NCBI GenBank assembly: GCA_017861215.1
Contig: JAGFXN010000076.1
Location: 1 to 7,535 of the forward strand
DNA: 7,535 nucleotides
Source of the DNA: Deltaproteobacteria bacterium
Lineage (GTDB): Bacteria; Desulfobacterota; Desulfuromonadia; Geobacterales; DSM-12255
Direction: 5' to 3'
Part shown: positions 1 through 6,353 of the stretch, piece by piece
Numbering within the stretch: position 1 is the stretch's first letter
Layout of the letters: each line of letters starts with the position of its first letter
The notes under the pieces: generated by a model
What the model was told of the DNA's origin: nothing
The model's database searches: none
The model's input: the letters and a program-made list of their open reading frames with translations, nothing else
Translations under genes and position numbers: made by a program

Positions 1-113
1 TCGACAAAGGTGATGTCGCCCAGTTCGTGCGCTGCATGGTCGCTGATGCCGACCGTTGCGGTGGTGCCGCTGATTTTGACCCACTCGTGCTCTTTGCTGA
101 AAAAAAGTTCCAT
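1..113 (-). CDS. gcvH: Glycine cleavage system H protein, N-terminal part (cut by window edge)
   Basis: The H protein is the lipoylated shuttle that carries the aminomethyl group from the P protein (glycine decarboxylase) to the T protein in the cytoplasm. Only the first 37 codons are inside the window. The translation starts MELFFSKEHEWVK and continues with VGISDHAAHELGDITFV, which matches the conserved GcvH opening (KEHEWV, then VGI-D-A---LGDI-FV). The lipoyl-lysine region lies outside the window, so lipoylation cannot be checked. The ATG at 113-111 is preceded by a strong Shine-Dalgarno sequence, GGGAGGAGAT, at 130-121, which fixes the start. It lies 82 bp downstream of gcvT on the same strand, so the two are probably co-transcribed, with the P-protein genes expected further left. 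Recognition is firm despite the short length. Confidence 0.93.
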   Translation of the reverse strand, partial: MELFFSKEHEWVKISGTTATVGISDHAAHELGDITFV

Positions 114-138
114 GAAAATTATCTCCTCCCGATAATGT

Positions 139-194
139 CTTCTGTCTTCTGTCTTAAGCCTTCAACCTTCCGCCTTCAACCTTCAGCCTTTATT
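139..194. repeat. Degenerate heptanucleotide tandem array between gcvT and gcvH
   Basis: Eight consecutive 7-base units all begin CTT: CTTCTGT, CTTCTGT, CTTAAGC, CTTCAAC, CTTCCGC, CTTCAAC, CTTCAGC, CTTTATT. On the transcribed minus strand this reads as a purine-rich GNNGAAG-like array. It fills nearly all of the 82-bp spacer and stops just before the gcvH Shine-Dalgarno sequence. No reading frame or stable hairpin explains it. Whether it has a role in mRNA stability or translation, or is simply slipped-strand sequence, cannot be told from here. Confidence 0.75.
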
Positions 195-195
195 A

Positions 196-1284
196 TCAGT
201 TCCGCAGCGAGCCGCCCCGGTAGAACGGGAGGCTGCAGATCTCTGCTTCCATGGTAACCTTGTCATGACAGATCTTGAGCGGGGTGCCGGGTACTGCCAG
301 CGCTGGCGGCACAAAACCGATGCCGATGCCGCAGCCGAGCATCGGCGAAAAGGCACCGCTGGTGACGACGCCGACCGGGTGTCCATCGGTGGCAATGGTG
401 TAGTCGTGCCGTGGGGAGCGGCGGCTGGATACCCGGAAAGGAGCCTTCAATCGTGTCAGCCCTCTCCCTTGCTGCCGCAGCAGAGCCTCTCTGCCGATAA
501 AGCTCTTGTCGAAATTGACAAAACCCTGCAGTCCGGCTTCAAGCGGGGTAATCTCCTCGTTCAGGTCGCTGCCGTACAGGCTGTAACCGACTTCGAGCCG
601 GAGCAGATCCCTGCTGCCGAGCCCAGCCGGTTTAACCCTGTCGTCGGCGAGGAGAAGCTGCCACAGTTCCACTACCTTGCCGGCGGGGAGGAATATTTCG
701 AAGCCGAGTTCACCGGTATAGCCGGTGCGGCTGACCAGCGCCTCGACGCCGAGAACGGTAGTGGCGGTGAATTTGAAATAAGGGAGATTGCAGGCCTCCG
801 GGTCGAAAAATCTTGCCAGTACCTCACGGGCCAGCGGTCCCTGCAGGTCGAGTTTGCCGGTTTCGGTGGTGATGTTCTCCAGCCTGCCCCCGGGAAGACG
901 GCTCTGGATAACGGCAAAATCATTGTGGGCGGTGGCCGCGTTGACAACGATCATCGCCTTGTCAGCGGCAAGCCGGAAAACAATGAGGTCGTCGATGATG
1001 CCGCCCCGCTCATTGAGCAGAAAGCCGTAGCGGGAGCGGCCGACCGGAATGCCGGCGACGGAGAAGGTGAAGACATCTTCCAGGCCGTCGGCAACGATAT
1101 CCCCCTCGAAGAGGAATTCCCCCATATGGCAGATGTCAAAGAGTGCCGCCCGTTCCCGGCAGGAGCGGTGCTCGGCAATGATTCCCTCGTACTGGATCGG
1201 CATATCCCAGCCGCCGAACGGCGCCATCAGGGCATTCAGCCGGCGGTGTTCGGCATTGAGAGGGGTGAGTTGAAGCTGTTCCAT
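196..1284 (-). CDS. gcvT: Aminomethyltransferase (glycine cleavage system T protein)
   Basis: The T protein takes the aminomethyl group from lipoyl-GcvH, releases ammonia and passes the methylene carbon to tetrahydrofolate. At 362 residues it has the usual family length. Visible family motifs include F-GWDMPIQY near residues 23-32, DICHMGEF (50-57), GGIIDDLIVFR (94-104, whose second Asp, D99, is the expected catalytic/folate-site acidic residue), RTGYTGELGFEI (186-197), GLGSRDLLRLEVGYSLYG (221-238), PLEAGL (247-252), a TSG-FSP segment (308-314) and the terminal PFYRGG. No key residue looks lost. The ATG at 1284 follows GGAGGAGA at 1298-1291, which supports this start. It is followed by gcvH, as is common. 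The upstream spacer carries a GC-rich repeat and a possible promoter; I see no glycine riboswitch there. Confidence 0.97.
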   Translation of the reverse strand: MEQLQLTPLNAEHRRLNALMAPFGGWDMPIQYEGIIAEHRSCRERAALFDICHMGEFLFEGDIVADGLEDVFTFSVAGIPVGRSRYGFLLNERGGIIDDLIVFRLAADKAMIVVNAATAHNDFAVIQSRLPGGRLENITTETGKLDLQGPLAREVLARFFDPEACNLPYFKFTATTVLGVEALVSRTGYTGELGFEIFLPAGKVVELWQLLLADDRVKPAGLGSRDLLRLEVGYSLYGSDLNEEITPLEAGLQGFVNFDKSFIGREALLRQQGRGLTRLKAPFRVSSRRSPRHDYTIATDGHPVGVVTSGAFSPMLGCGIGIGFVPPALAVPGTPLKICHDKVTMEAEICSLPFYRGGSLRN

Positions 1285-1310
1285 ATGCAGTCTCCTCCTG
1301 AGAGCTGATC

Positions 1311-1339
1311 ACTTTATGCTATCAGCCCGGTTTTGTAAA
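1311..1339 (-). promoter_or_regulatory. Candidate sigma-70 promoter for gcvT
   Basis: On the minus strand TTTACA (1339-1334) and TAAAGT (1316-1311) are separated by 17 bases, about 25 bases ahead of the gcvT start. The -35 box matches consensus at 5 of 6 positions and the -10 box at 4 of 6. It lies downstream of the GC-rich repeat, so gcvTH could be transcribed independently of the thiolase gene. This is a motif match only. Confidence 0.4.
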
Positions 1340-1374
1340 GAAGATGGCGGCCAGCTTTTTACTGCTCCGGCGAT

Positions 1375-1461
1375 TAAACATTCAAACCCTGTCTGTAGGG
1401 GCGGGGTTCCCCCGCCCCAGATTGGGCGCGGCATGCCGCGCCCCTACCATTCAAATGTTTA
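1375..1461. repeat. Nested GC-rich inverted-repeat element between thiolase homologue and gcvT
   Basis: Outer arms TAAACATT (1375-1382) and AATGTTTA (1454-1461) enclose middle arms GTAGGGGCG (1395-1403) and CGCCCCTAC (1439-1447). Within these are two hairpins: GGGGCGGGG/CCCCGCCCC (1398-1406 with 1410-1418, loop TTC) and a perfect 20-bp palindrome GGGCGCGGCATGCCGCGCCC (1424-1443). The octamer CATTCAAA appears as a direct repeat at 1379-1386 and 1448-1455. The GTAGGGGC...GCCCCTAC type is, from general knowledge, a common dispersed intergenic repeat in many bacteria. In RNA it would fold strongly and could attenuate read-through into gcvT, but no U-tract follows, so it is not a classical terminator. 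Confidence 0.75.
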
Positions 1462-1477
1462 TTCACCGAAGCAATAG

Positions 1478-3085
1478 TCAAGTTACATTTCTGCCGGTCA
1501 GCTTCCGCCAGCCGCTGCCCGCCATCTCTACCAGTCCTGCCAGTGTCCGCTCGTAGAGCCTTTTCGTCGGGATTCTGTTGACCGTGAAGGTGCCGTCGGC
1601 TTTTTCGAGGCTGATCCGTTCGCCATTTTTAAGCCGGCTTACCGCCTCATAATGTTCGCCGTCGATGCCGAGCAGAAAACGGAAGGTACCGGCCTGGGTA
1701 CGACAGGAGACCAGCAGTATGGAGTTCAGCGGCGCGCCGCTTTTATGGTCGAAGCGGGTGGTGGCGGTGACAAAGTGGCCCTCTGCTCCGGCCTCGCCGA
1801 TGATCGAGTCAAGGGTGGCATCCGCGGGCTTGAGCTGTCCCAGTTTCGGCAGCCCCCACGGCTTGAACGGCTGCGGCGCTCTTGCCTGGAAGCTTTCGCT
1901 CCGTTCCAGAAGAATGACGACATTATTGTTGATCGGCCCGCCGATGGAGTGGGACAGGCCGGCCTTGAAGCGGCGGAGCAGGAGCATCTGATGGTTTTCC
2001 ACCACCTGGATCATGCCGGTAGCGCCCAGCGGGTGGCCACGCCCTTTCAGCCCGCCGGTCAGGTTGGTGGGGAAGAGGCCGCGCTTGCCGGTGATGCTGT
2101 CGTCAAGCAGGGAGGTGACCAGCTTTGACTTCGGTACCAGTCCGAGGTCGACCATGTTGATCGGCCCGAAGCCGTTGAAGGGGTCGTGCATGTTGACATG
2201 GATGGCTCCGGCAAAGGAGCGGATATCCTTGATGCCGGCCATGCCGTACGCCTCGGCCGCGGCCCTGACCGTGGCCGGAAATGAGTGGAAGTAGAGCCGG
2301 TCGGCAATGGTCGGGATGTCGGTGGCGCTCCCCACTCCGGCAACAAGTACATCTTGGGGCTGAGACGTGAGGATGAGACAGGCGACCCCGTCAGACATGG
2401 GGCAGAAGTCGTGCAGTCGCAGCGGCGACCAGTAAAGATAGTTCCTGCCGTCGGCAATCTGCCGGTAATACTCTGCCAGCGGGAGTTCAAAGCCGAGATG
2501 GGCATCCGGATTGCGGGCGGCGAAGCGGTGCGCCCTCTGGGTGAGGAGGGCGGAGAAAGCGGTCCACTCATCGCTGGAGAGCTTGAGCCGTTCGATCAGA
2601 GCGCGGGCGACAAGAGCGCCGCAGGCCGGCATGGAGAGTCCGTATTCGGCCTCATCCCGGTCGATGACCCCGGCAACGATCCTGGTCGCCTCCTGCGTCG
2701 AAGCATCGCTCATCTTCTGGATGCCGATGGCGAGGACATGGTCGCAGCGTCCCGAGGCGACCTGGAGGTAGGCGTATTCCACCGCGGAAGCGCCGGAAGA
2801 AGAGGCGGTATCGATCAATACCGATTTTGCCCCTGATATGCCCAGTACACCGGAGACCTTCGCCGCGGTGTTGTCCACTCCGGAGAAGGCAACCGGGTTC
2901 TGGCAGCCGACTATTACCGCCTCGATATCCTTCTGCCTGATGTCGGTCTCGGCGAAAACGGCAGAGGCTTTTGCCGCCATTTCCAGAAAGGTGAGTTTTT
3001 CGCGTTCAGACCCGGTATATCTGCCGACAGGAGCCATCCATGAGGCGGCAACATACACTTTACGGGGGTGGAATGCACTGTTCAT
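1478..3085 (-). CDS. SCP2-type thiolase-like protein with C-terminal extension; catalytic Cys replaced by Ser
   Basis: Residues 1-395 form a thiolase fold of the SCP2/acetyl-CoA acetyltransferase type. Landmarks are the nucleophile loop DTASSSGASAV (92-102), CPMSDG (228-233), NMHDPFN (298-304), GRGHPLGATG (348-357) and LSHSIGG (377-383). In active thiolases the nucleophile loop reads Cys-x-Ser/Thr-Gly; here the Cys position is Ser95, while His351 of HPLGATG is kept. Residues 410-510 are an extra domain that resembles in outline the added C-terminal domain of mycobacterial thiolase-like protein type 1; that comparison is from memory and tentative. The length of 535 exceeds that of ordinary thiolases (about 390). 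The ATG at 3085 has AGGAG about 7 bases upstream. It may bind acyl-CoA without cleaving it, or use serine for acyl transfer. It is not an obvious partner of the neighbouring gcv genes. Confidence 0.85.
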   Translation of the reverse strand: MNSAFHPRKVYVAASWMAPVGRYTGSEREKLTFLEMAAKASAVFAETDIRQKDIEAVIVGCQNPVAFSGVDNTAAKVSGVLGISGAKSVLIDTASSSGASAVEYAYLQVASGRCDHVLAIGIQKMSDASTQEATRIVAGVIDRDEAEYGLSMPACGALVARALIERLKLSSDEWTAFSALLTQRAHRFAARNPDAHLGFELPLAEYYRQIADGRNYLYWSPLRLHDFCPMSDGVACLILTSQPQDVLVAGVGSATDIPTIADRLYFHSFPATVRAAAEAYGMAGIKDIRSFAGAIHVNMHDPFNGFGPINMVDLGLVPKSKLVTSLLDDSITGKRGLFPTNLTGGLKGRGHPLGATGMIQVVENHQMLLLRRFKAGLSHSIGGPINNNVVILLERSESFQARAPQPFKPWGLPKLGQLKPADATLDSIIGEAGAEGHFVTATTRFDHKSGAPLNSILLVSCRTQAGTFRFLLGIDGEHYEAVSRLKNGERISLEKADGTFTVNRIPTKRLYERTLAGLVEMAGSGWRKLTGRNVT

Positions 3086-3135
3086 GAAACTGCTCCTGGC
3101 GACGGTTTCGTGCCTCAGGTGATGTGTATTTCAGC

Positions 3136-3170
3136 CTGACTCCGGCTGCCACGGAGCCCGGAGCCTGTTA
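3136..3170 (-). other. GC-rich hairpin in the leader of the thiolase-like gene
   Basis: On the minus strand GGCTCCGG and CCGGAGTC pair with one mismatch around a short loop, about 55 bases before the start of the thiolase-like gene. No U-run follows, so it is not a standard terminator. It could be a leader structure or the remains of a small repeat. Confidence 0.25.
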
Positions 3171-3227
3171 ATTTTGCTGACGGGACCGGTACTGCACGTT
3201 TGCCTGCAAAAGCAGACAAGGCCCCGG

Positions 3228-3578
3228 TCAGTCGCTTGCCGGCCGTATGATCAGGTTGAGTACAAAGCTGATGACGCTGAAGGCCAGCGCCCCCAGCATC
3301 GCACTGCCGAAACCAGCCACACTGAAACCGGGAACGACCCAGGCGGCCAGAGCGAAGACAACGCCATTGACGACAAAGGTGAAGAGTCCGAGGGTGAGAA
3401 CCGTGACCGGCAGGGAGAAAAGGGAGATGATCGGCCGCAATACCGCGTTGAGAAATCCGAGCACGAGGGAGGCAACGACAAGGTTTCCGGTCCCCGCGAC
3501 GGCTATGCCGGGTACGAGGCGGACCACGGCAAAGAGGGCCACGGCGTTGATGATTATTCTCAGGAGCAGTCCAGTCAT
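3228..3578 (-). CDS. Small four-helix membrane protein, phage-holin-4 / YvlD family
   Basis: This 116-residue protein is almost entirely hydrophobic and predicts four transmembrane helices, roughly residues 4-22, 31-50, 54-82 (possibly including a break) and 88-112. The pattern GFLNAVLRPIISLFSLPVT (41-59), followed by VNGVVFALAAWVVPGF and ending FVLNLIIRP, is typical of the family named after a mycobacterial four-TM holin and including Bacillus YvlD. Despite the name these are usually ordinary chromosomal inner-membrane proteins of unknown function, and nothing here suggests a prophage. The ATG at 3578 follows AGAGAGG about 9 bases upstream. It lies 91 bp downstream of the kinase gene on the same strand with no clear terminator between, so read-through from the kinase gene is possible. 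Confidence 0.88.
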   Translation of the reverse strand: MTGLLLRIIINAVALFAVVRLVPGIAVAGTGNLVVASLVLGFLNAVLRPIISLFSLPVTVLTLGLFTFVVNGVVFALAAWVVPGFSVAGFGSAMLGALAFSVISFVLNLIIRPASD

Positions 3579-3634
3579 GATGCGTATCCTCTCTGGTGTA
3601 AGTGTCCGGGACCGGCGCCGCGCCAGGGCCTTGT

Positions 3635-3664
3635 CAGACCGCTGCCGGCAGTATGCGGGGTCTG
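3635..3664 (-). other. Hairpin between kinase stop and holin-like gene
   Basis: CAGACC (3635-3640) pairs with GGTCTG (3659-3664), and the loop contains the palindrome TGCCGGCA (3643-3650). It lies just past the kinase stop codon. There is no T-tract on the transcribed strand, so it may slow or stabilise the transcript end but is not a convincing intrinsic terminator. Confidence 0.3.
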
Positions 3665-3669
3665 CGGGA

Positions 3670-5991
3670 TCACACCGGTTTGCCGGGCAAGTCCCGTTGT
3701 TTTATCAGAATTGCTTCAATCAACTGCACACTTTTCCTGAAATCGATCGGTTTGGAAATGTAGGAATCCATGCCGGCGGCGAGGCATCTGTCCTCATCCT
3801 CCTTGAGAGCATGGGCAGTCATGGCGACGATGGGAATATGCCCGCCGCTGGCGCGCTCCTTCTCCCGGATAGCGGCAGTGGCCTCGAAACCGTTCATGAG
3901 CGGCATCTGTACATCCATCAGAATCAGGTCGTAGCGCCCGGTTTCCCACATTTCGAGCACTTTATGACCGCTGTCGACGAGGTCAACGTCGAAATGTGCC
4001 CGCTTGAACATCAAGTCGAGCACCTGACTGATCACCTGATCGTCCTCGGCAACGAGGAGCCGCGGTTTTCTCTGCTCCGCAGGAATGGGGGCGATCCCCG
4101 CCGCCGCCTTTTCCCCTGCGGCAGGGAAGGCGTCGGCTTCACTGAAGGGGATGGTGCAGGAAAAGGTGCTGCCTTGCCCCGCTTCACTGGTGAAAGTAAT
4201 GGTCCCCCCCATACGTTCAACTATCTCTTTGCTGATGGCAAGGCCGAGGCCGGAGCCGCAGTAGCTGCGGGAATGCGAAGCATCCACCTGGCTGAAGACG
4301 CCAAAGAGGAGGTGCTGCTTGTCCTCGGGAATGCCGATACCGGTATCGGCAACAGTGAAGGTGACCTCCCGTTTGCCTCCGGGTGTGCTGCCGCCTGACA
4401 CGACGCGTATCGCCACCTCCCCCTTTTCGGTGAACTTGACGGCATTGCCGGCCAGGTTGGTCAGGACCTGGTTGAGTCGTACCTGGTCGCCAATCAGCGC
4501 CTCCGGCACATCGTCAGCCACGGTGAAAACGAAAGCAAGTTCCTTGCCCTTCGCGACCGGCAGCAGGATGTTGTAAGTAGTTTCCACGCATTGCCGTATG
4601 GATAACGGCTGTTCCTCTATCGAAAATTTTCCCATCTCGATTTTTGTCAGATCAAGAATATCGTTGAGTAACCGGATCAGGGAAAGGGCCGATGTCTGGG
4701 CAATTTCGATACATTCACGCTGCTCTTTTTCGAGGTTGCCGGTCAGGACGAGATCGAGCATGCCGATGACACCGGTCATGGGGGTGCGCAGTTCGTGGCT
4801 CATGTTGGCGAGAAACAGGCTCTTGGTCCGGGTGGCCGCTTCGGCCGCTTCTTTGGCCCGCCGCAGCTCTTCCTCGGACCGCTTGCGCTCGGAGATATCG
4901 CGCGCTACGTGCACCGAACCGGTCATCCGCCCTTCCTGGTTCAACAGGGGGGTCGTGGAGACGAGGAAATCCCCGCCCATGCTTTCTACAAAGACCTCCT
5001 CGGCATGTTCCTCGCCGTCGTCCAGCGTCCTGGAATGTGGACAGAATTCAGGCGGCAGAATCGACCCGTGGATTGCCTGGTAACAATGCAGGCCCACGCA
5101 ATCCCCGGGTGCACGGCCGAGTTGTTCTGCCATGGCCCGGTTGACGCGCGCTATCCGGTGCCGGTCATCAATGATGGCTATCAGGTCGGGCACACTGTTA
5201 AAGGTCAGTTCCCACTCATCCCTGGAACGGCGCAGTTCTTCCTCGGCCTGCTTCCGTTCCGTGATGTCAATGTTGACGCCGGTCAGCCGCAGGGGGGTGC
5301 CGGCGGCGTCCCGGTAGACCTGAAAACGCCCGAAAATCCAGTGCTCGCTGCCGTCGGGCCAGACGACACGCCATTCACCCTCAACCGGTTCTCCCGTTGC
5401 AAACGTCTTATTCACCAGATTGATGGCCTCGGCCCGGTTTTCGGGGTGCACCAGGTTCTCCCATGCAGGCTGGGTCATGCCGAACTCGCCTGGCTCCAGC
5501 CCGTACATGGCCTCAAGCTCCGGGGTCCAGCGGTTCAGCCCGGTCTGCAGGTTCAGGTCGAAGGAACCGATGCGCGCCGCCTGCTGCGCCAGCCGCAGCC
5601 GTTCCTCTTTGTGGTGGAGCGCCTGGGTGCGCTCGGCTACCGCTGCTTCCAGCCGGTCATGGCTCCGGTGCAAGCGCTCCGCGACTACACTCATGAAAAT
5701 GCCCATGGCAGAGAACAGCGCCAGGCCGAGGGCATCGGCTGGATGCGCAATCCCGAAACCGGTGGGGTGAAGGATGTAATAGTCTGCCAGCAGTGCAGCT
5801 GTTGCGGTGAAAACGATGCCCGGACCCAGGCCTGCAGCCAGTGCCACGATTATGACCCCAGGGTAGAAGATAACGTAGTGGGGCAGACTCCCGCCGGCAA
5901 GGGACTCCAGCCCCCAGCGGAGCAGCAGGGCCGCTACGGCCGCCAGCAGCGCGCCCACGTATCTTGCATACATATATGTCCGGGGACTCAT
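3670..5991 (-). CDS. Membrane-bound PAS hybrid sensor histidine kinase with receiver domain
   Basis: This hybrid kinase should autophosphorylate on His and pass phosphate to its own receiver Asp, then to an unlinked phosphotransfer protein. Numbered from the ATG at 5991: four TM helices at about 12-28, 38-54, 57-74 and 86-104, resembling the KdpD-type DUF4118 domain; a coiled coil (105-138); a PAS_3-like domain (138-245, ending ITERKQAEEEL); a second PAS (256-370) with a Cys/His cluster (C298, C303, H308, C317, H319); HisKA with SHELRTP (His399); HATPase with N516, DTGIGIP (549-555) and GSGLGL (579-584); receiver with acidic pocket 649-651, Asp693, Thr725 and Lys747. All catalytic residues are intact. 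An ATG at 5997 would add two residues, but AAGGGG (6003-5998) abuts it; the spacing of 6 favours 5991. No response regulator or HPt gene is adjacent. The signal is unknown. Confidence 0.95.
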   Translation of the reverse strand: MSPRTYMYARYVGALLAAVAALLLRWGLESLAGGSLPHYVIFYPGVIIVALAAGLGPGIVFTATAALLADYYILHPTGFGIAHPADALGLALFSAMGIFMSVVAERLHRSHDRLEAAVAERTQALHHKEERLRLAQQAARIGSFDLNLQTGLNRWTPELEAMYGLEPGEFGMTQPAWENLVHPENRAEAINLVNKTFATGEPVEGEWRVVWPDGSEHWIFGRFQVYRDAAGTPLRLTGVNIDITERKQAEEELRRSRDEWELTFNSVPDLIAIIDDRHRIARVNRAMAEQLGRAPGDCVGLHCYQAIHGSILPPEFCPHSRTLDDGEEHAEEVFVESMGGDFLVSTTPLLNQEGRMTGSVHVARDISERKRSEEELRRAKEAAEAATRTKSLFLANMSHELRTPMTGVIGMLDLVLTGNLEKEQRECIEIAQTSALSLIRLLNDILDLTKIEMGKFSIEEQPLSIRQCVETTYNILLPVAKGKELAFVFTVADDVPEALIGDQVRLNQVLTNLAGNAVKFTEKGEVAIRVVSGGSTPGGKREVTFTVADTGIGIPEDKQHLLFGVFSQVDASHSRSYCGSGLGLAISKEIVERMGGTITFTSEAGQGSTFSCTIPFSEADAFPAAGEKAAAGIAPIPAEQRKPRLLVAEDDQVISQVLDLMFKRAHFDVDLVDSGHKVLEMWETGRYDLILMDVQMPLMNGFEATAAIREKERASGGHIPIVAMTAHALKEDEDRCLAAGMDSYISKPIDFRKSVQLIEAILIKQRDLPGKPV

Positions 5992-6146
5992 GACCATCCC
6001 CTTGCTGTTGCGAGCCGGCTGCGCCTTTCATGACCGCTCCGGTCTCTGCCCACCGCAGTAACTGCAGAACCGTACGCTGCCGATACTCCGGAAAACCGGC
6101 TGCCGCGGACCCGGTTCCAGTTGTTTGTGTGCAGCTCTCCGCTCAT
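5988..6146 (-). CDS. Possible 52-residue leader ORF coupled to the kinase start (doubtful)
   Basis: An ATG at 6146, preceded by AGGAAGG with 7 bases of spacing, opens a 52-codon frame starting MSGELHTNNW and rich in Arg, Ser and Gly. Its TGA stop (5990-5988) overlaps the favoured kinase ATG (5991-5989) as ATGA, the usual arrangement for translational coupling. Against it, the peptide resembles no family I know, has no hydrophobic segment, and its DNA overlaps a strong hairpin at 6060-6122. An in-frame TTG at 6212 would lengthen it to 74 residues but has no Shine-Dalgarno sequence. Confidence 0.2.
   Translation of the reverse strand: MSGELHTNNWNRVRGSRFSGVSAAYGSAVTAVGRDRSGHERRSRLATARGWS
6060..6122 (-). 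promoter_or_regulatory. Long imperfect hairpin in the kinase leader
   Basis: AACTG (6060-6064) and GAACCG (6067-6072) pair with CGGTTC (6112-6117) and CAGTT (6118-6122), an 11-bp stem interrupted only by a two-base bulge. The loop contains a second small hairpin, CCGG-AAAA-CCGG (6088-6099). It sits about 70-130 bases before the kinase start. It has no trailing U-run. It may be a leader RNA structure or an operator-like DNA palindrome; nothing identifies a ligand. Confidence 0.45.
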
Positions 6147-6287
6147 CTGCCCGCCTTCCTCTTCCCGCCACTGTTGTGCGTGTTTTTCCGGCAGTGGAAA
6201 GTTTGAAACCAATTAAAAATTAATCTGATTAGTATCGATATTCAGCTATGGCAAGTCCGACTGGGTCAAAACCATGAACCGCCCGCT

Positions 6288-6312
6288 TCCTGCGGTTGCT
6301 CACCGAAAGCAG
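6288..6312. repeat. Small hairpin within the palindromic element
   Basis: CCTGC and GCAGG pair around a GGTTGCTCACC-containing loop, in which GGT and ACC can also pair. It lies on the left side of the larger element and has no equivalent on the right, so it breaks the overall symmetry. Confidence 0.4.
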
Positions 6313-6326
6313 GCGCTTCTAAGCGA

Positions 6327-6353
6327 GACGCAAAGGACGCAAAGGAAACGCAA
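6327..6353. repeat. Nine-base tandem repeats GACGCAAAG
   Basis: GACGCAAAG occurs twice in tandem (6327-6335 and 6336-6344), followed by a diverged third unit, GAAACGCAA (6345-6353). A diverged reverse-complement version is at 6384-6412. Together they form the inner arms of the 6206-6530 element. Confidence 0.65.

Noticed and set aside
265..1308. A 347-codon open frame on the plus strand opposite gcvT
   Set aside because: It is antisense to a clear gcvT, its translation is low-complexity and Gly/Glu/Ala-rich with no family motif, and such frames are common opposite GC-rich genes.
1285..1477. A glycine riboswitch ahead of gcvT
   Set aside because: The position is right, but the sequence is taken up by a GC-rich repeat and I see no glycine-aptamer core or tandem aptamer arrangement.
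1652..2836. Plus-strand frames of 158 and 183 codons opposite the thiolase-like gene
   Set aside because: They are shadows of a real gene; no Shine-Dalgarno sequence or motif supports them.
3182..3229. An intrinsic terminator after the holin-like gene (GACCGG/CCGGTC with an inner TTGCCTGC/GCAGACAA hairpin)
   Set aside because: The pairing is real but imperfect, and no U-run follows on the transcribed strand.
3228..3578. A prophage remnant suggested by the holin-like protein
   Set aside because: The family is mostly chromosomal membrane proteins; no endolysin, capsid, integrase or att-like repeat is nearby.
3247..6033. Two long plus-strand frames (383 and 412 codons) opposite the kinase
   Set aside because: Both mirror the codon bias of the kinase gene, match no known protein, and the kinase is intact with all its motifs.
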